Of a DNA stretch of 6,082 nucleotides, positions 5,738 to 6,082 are shown in pieces. The position numbers were made by a program, and so were the translations under genes. The notes below the pieces were generated by a model. It saw only the letters and a program-made list of their open reading frames with translations, had not been told where the DNA came from and made no database searches. Positions within the stretch are counted from its first letter, which is position 1. Every line of letters begins with the position of its first letter. The stretch is taken from NCBI GenBank assembly GCA_017515945.1, contig JAFWDX010000482.1, positions 1 to 6,082 of the forward strand. The letters are read 5' to 3'. The DNA comes from Blautia sp. GTDB taxonomy: Bacteria; Bacillota; Clostridia; Lachnospirales; Lachnospiraceae.

Positions 5738-6082
5738 TCAGCCAGCAGTCTGTAATTCAAATACCCTGCGATAGATCCCGCCGGCCTCCATCAGCTGCGC
5801 GTGTGTGCCGGCCTGGGCCAGCCTGCCTTTGTCCATCACGAGGATCAGATCCGCGTGCTGCAGGGTCGTGATCCTGTGGGATACCAGGAATACGGTGGCA
5901 TCCCGGGTATCCTCCCGGAGCGCAGCCCGGATCCGTGCATCCGTCTGCGTATCCACAGCGGACAGGGAATCGTCAAAAACCATGATCCGCGGATGGCCGA
6001 TGAGCATCCGCGCGATCGCCACCCGCTGCTTTTGGCCGCCGGACAACGTGACGCCTCTTTCTCCGACCATCGTATCATACCC
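5738..6082 (-). CDS. ABC exporter half-transporter, first subunit, C-terminal 114 aa (partial)
   Basis: The frame is open to the window edge; the first visible residues, GYDTMVGERG, show that the Met at 6070 is internal, not a start. What remains is the end of the ATPase domain: an intact signature LSGGQKQR (visible residues 13-20), Walker B IMVFDD (33-38), D-loop SLSAVD (39-44) and H-loop SHR with His69. The second Asp of Walker B (codon 5971-5969) replaces the catalytic Glu, the mark of the degenerate-site subunit in heterodimeric exporters such as BmrC and TM287. Its membrane half, Walker A and promoter lie outside the window. The gene ends with TGA at 5740-5738, and the second subunit follows after 66 nt on the same strand. 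The split of intact and altered motifs between the two genes argues strongly that they form one transporter. Confidence 0.93.
   Translation of the reverse strand, partial: GYDTMVGERGVTLSGGQKQRVAIARMLIGHPRIMVFDDSLSAVDTQTDARIRAALREDTRDATVFLVSHRITTLQHADLILVMDKGRLAQAGTHAQLMEAGGIYRRVFELQTAG

Overview
This window reads as chromosomal DNA of a moderately GC-rich member of the Clostridia (Bacillota), most like a gut Lachnospiraceae. That placement is inferred from strong AGGAGG-type ribosome binding sites, a heterodimeric Bacillota-style ABC exporter, and a propeller/Y_Y_Y/GGDEF sensor of a kind common in that group. All recognisable genes lie on the minus strand, so gene order runs from right to left.

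Right to left the layout is as follows. (1) 6082-5738 holds the C-terminal end of an ABC exporter half-transporter cut by the window edge. (2) After a 66-nt gap, 5671-3857 encodes a complete second half-transporter (604 aa). (3) thpR, an RNA 2',3'-cyclic phosphodiesterase (3860-3360), overlaps the exporter stop by ATGA. (4) A 349-nt spacer (3359-3011) holds a hairpin at the thpR stop, a possible 56-codon small ORF, a MITE-like nested inverted repeat, and a good sigma-A-type promoter with an operator-like palindrome. (5) 3010-143 encodes a 955-aa membrane-bound diguanylate cyclase with two predicted seven-bladed periplasmic-type (extracellular) propellers. (6) 142-1 holds a small hairpin at the stop codon, a REP-like motif, and a perfect 35-bp inverted repeat whose arms are built of 11-bp units.

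The two ABC genes together look like one heterodimeric exporter with one degenerate ATP site: the first subunit has Asp in place of the Walker B catalytic Glu, and the second has an altered signature motif. thpR is translationally coupled to it. The cyclase has its own promoter and is probably a separate transcription unit that senses an external ligand and makes cyclic di-GMP.

I see no convincing new multi-gene system. The most unusual material is non-coding or semi-coding: the 11-bp-phased palindrome at the left edge, the MITE-like element with its possible small ORF, and a motif shared by the two gene-end repeats.
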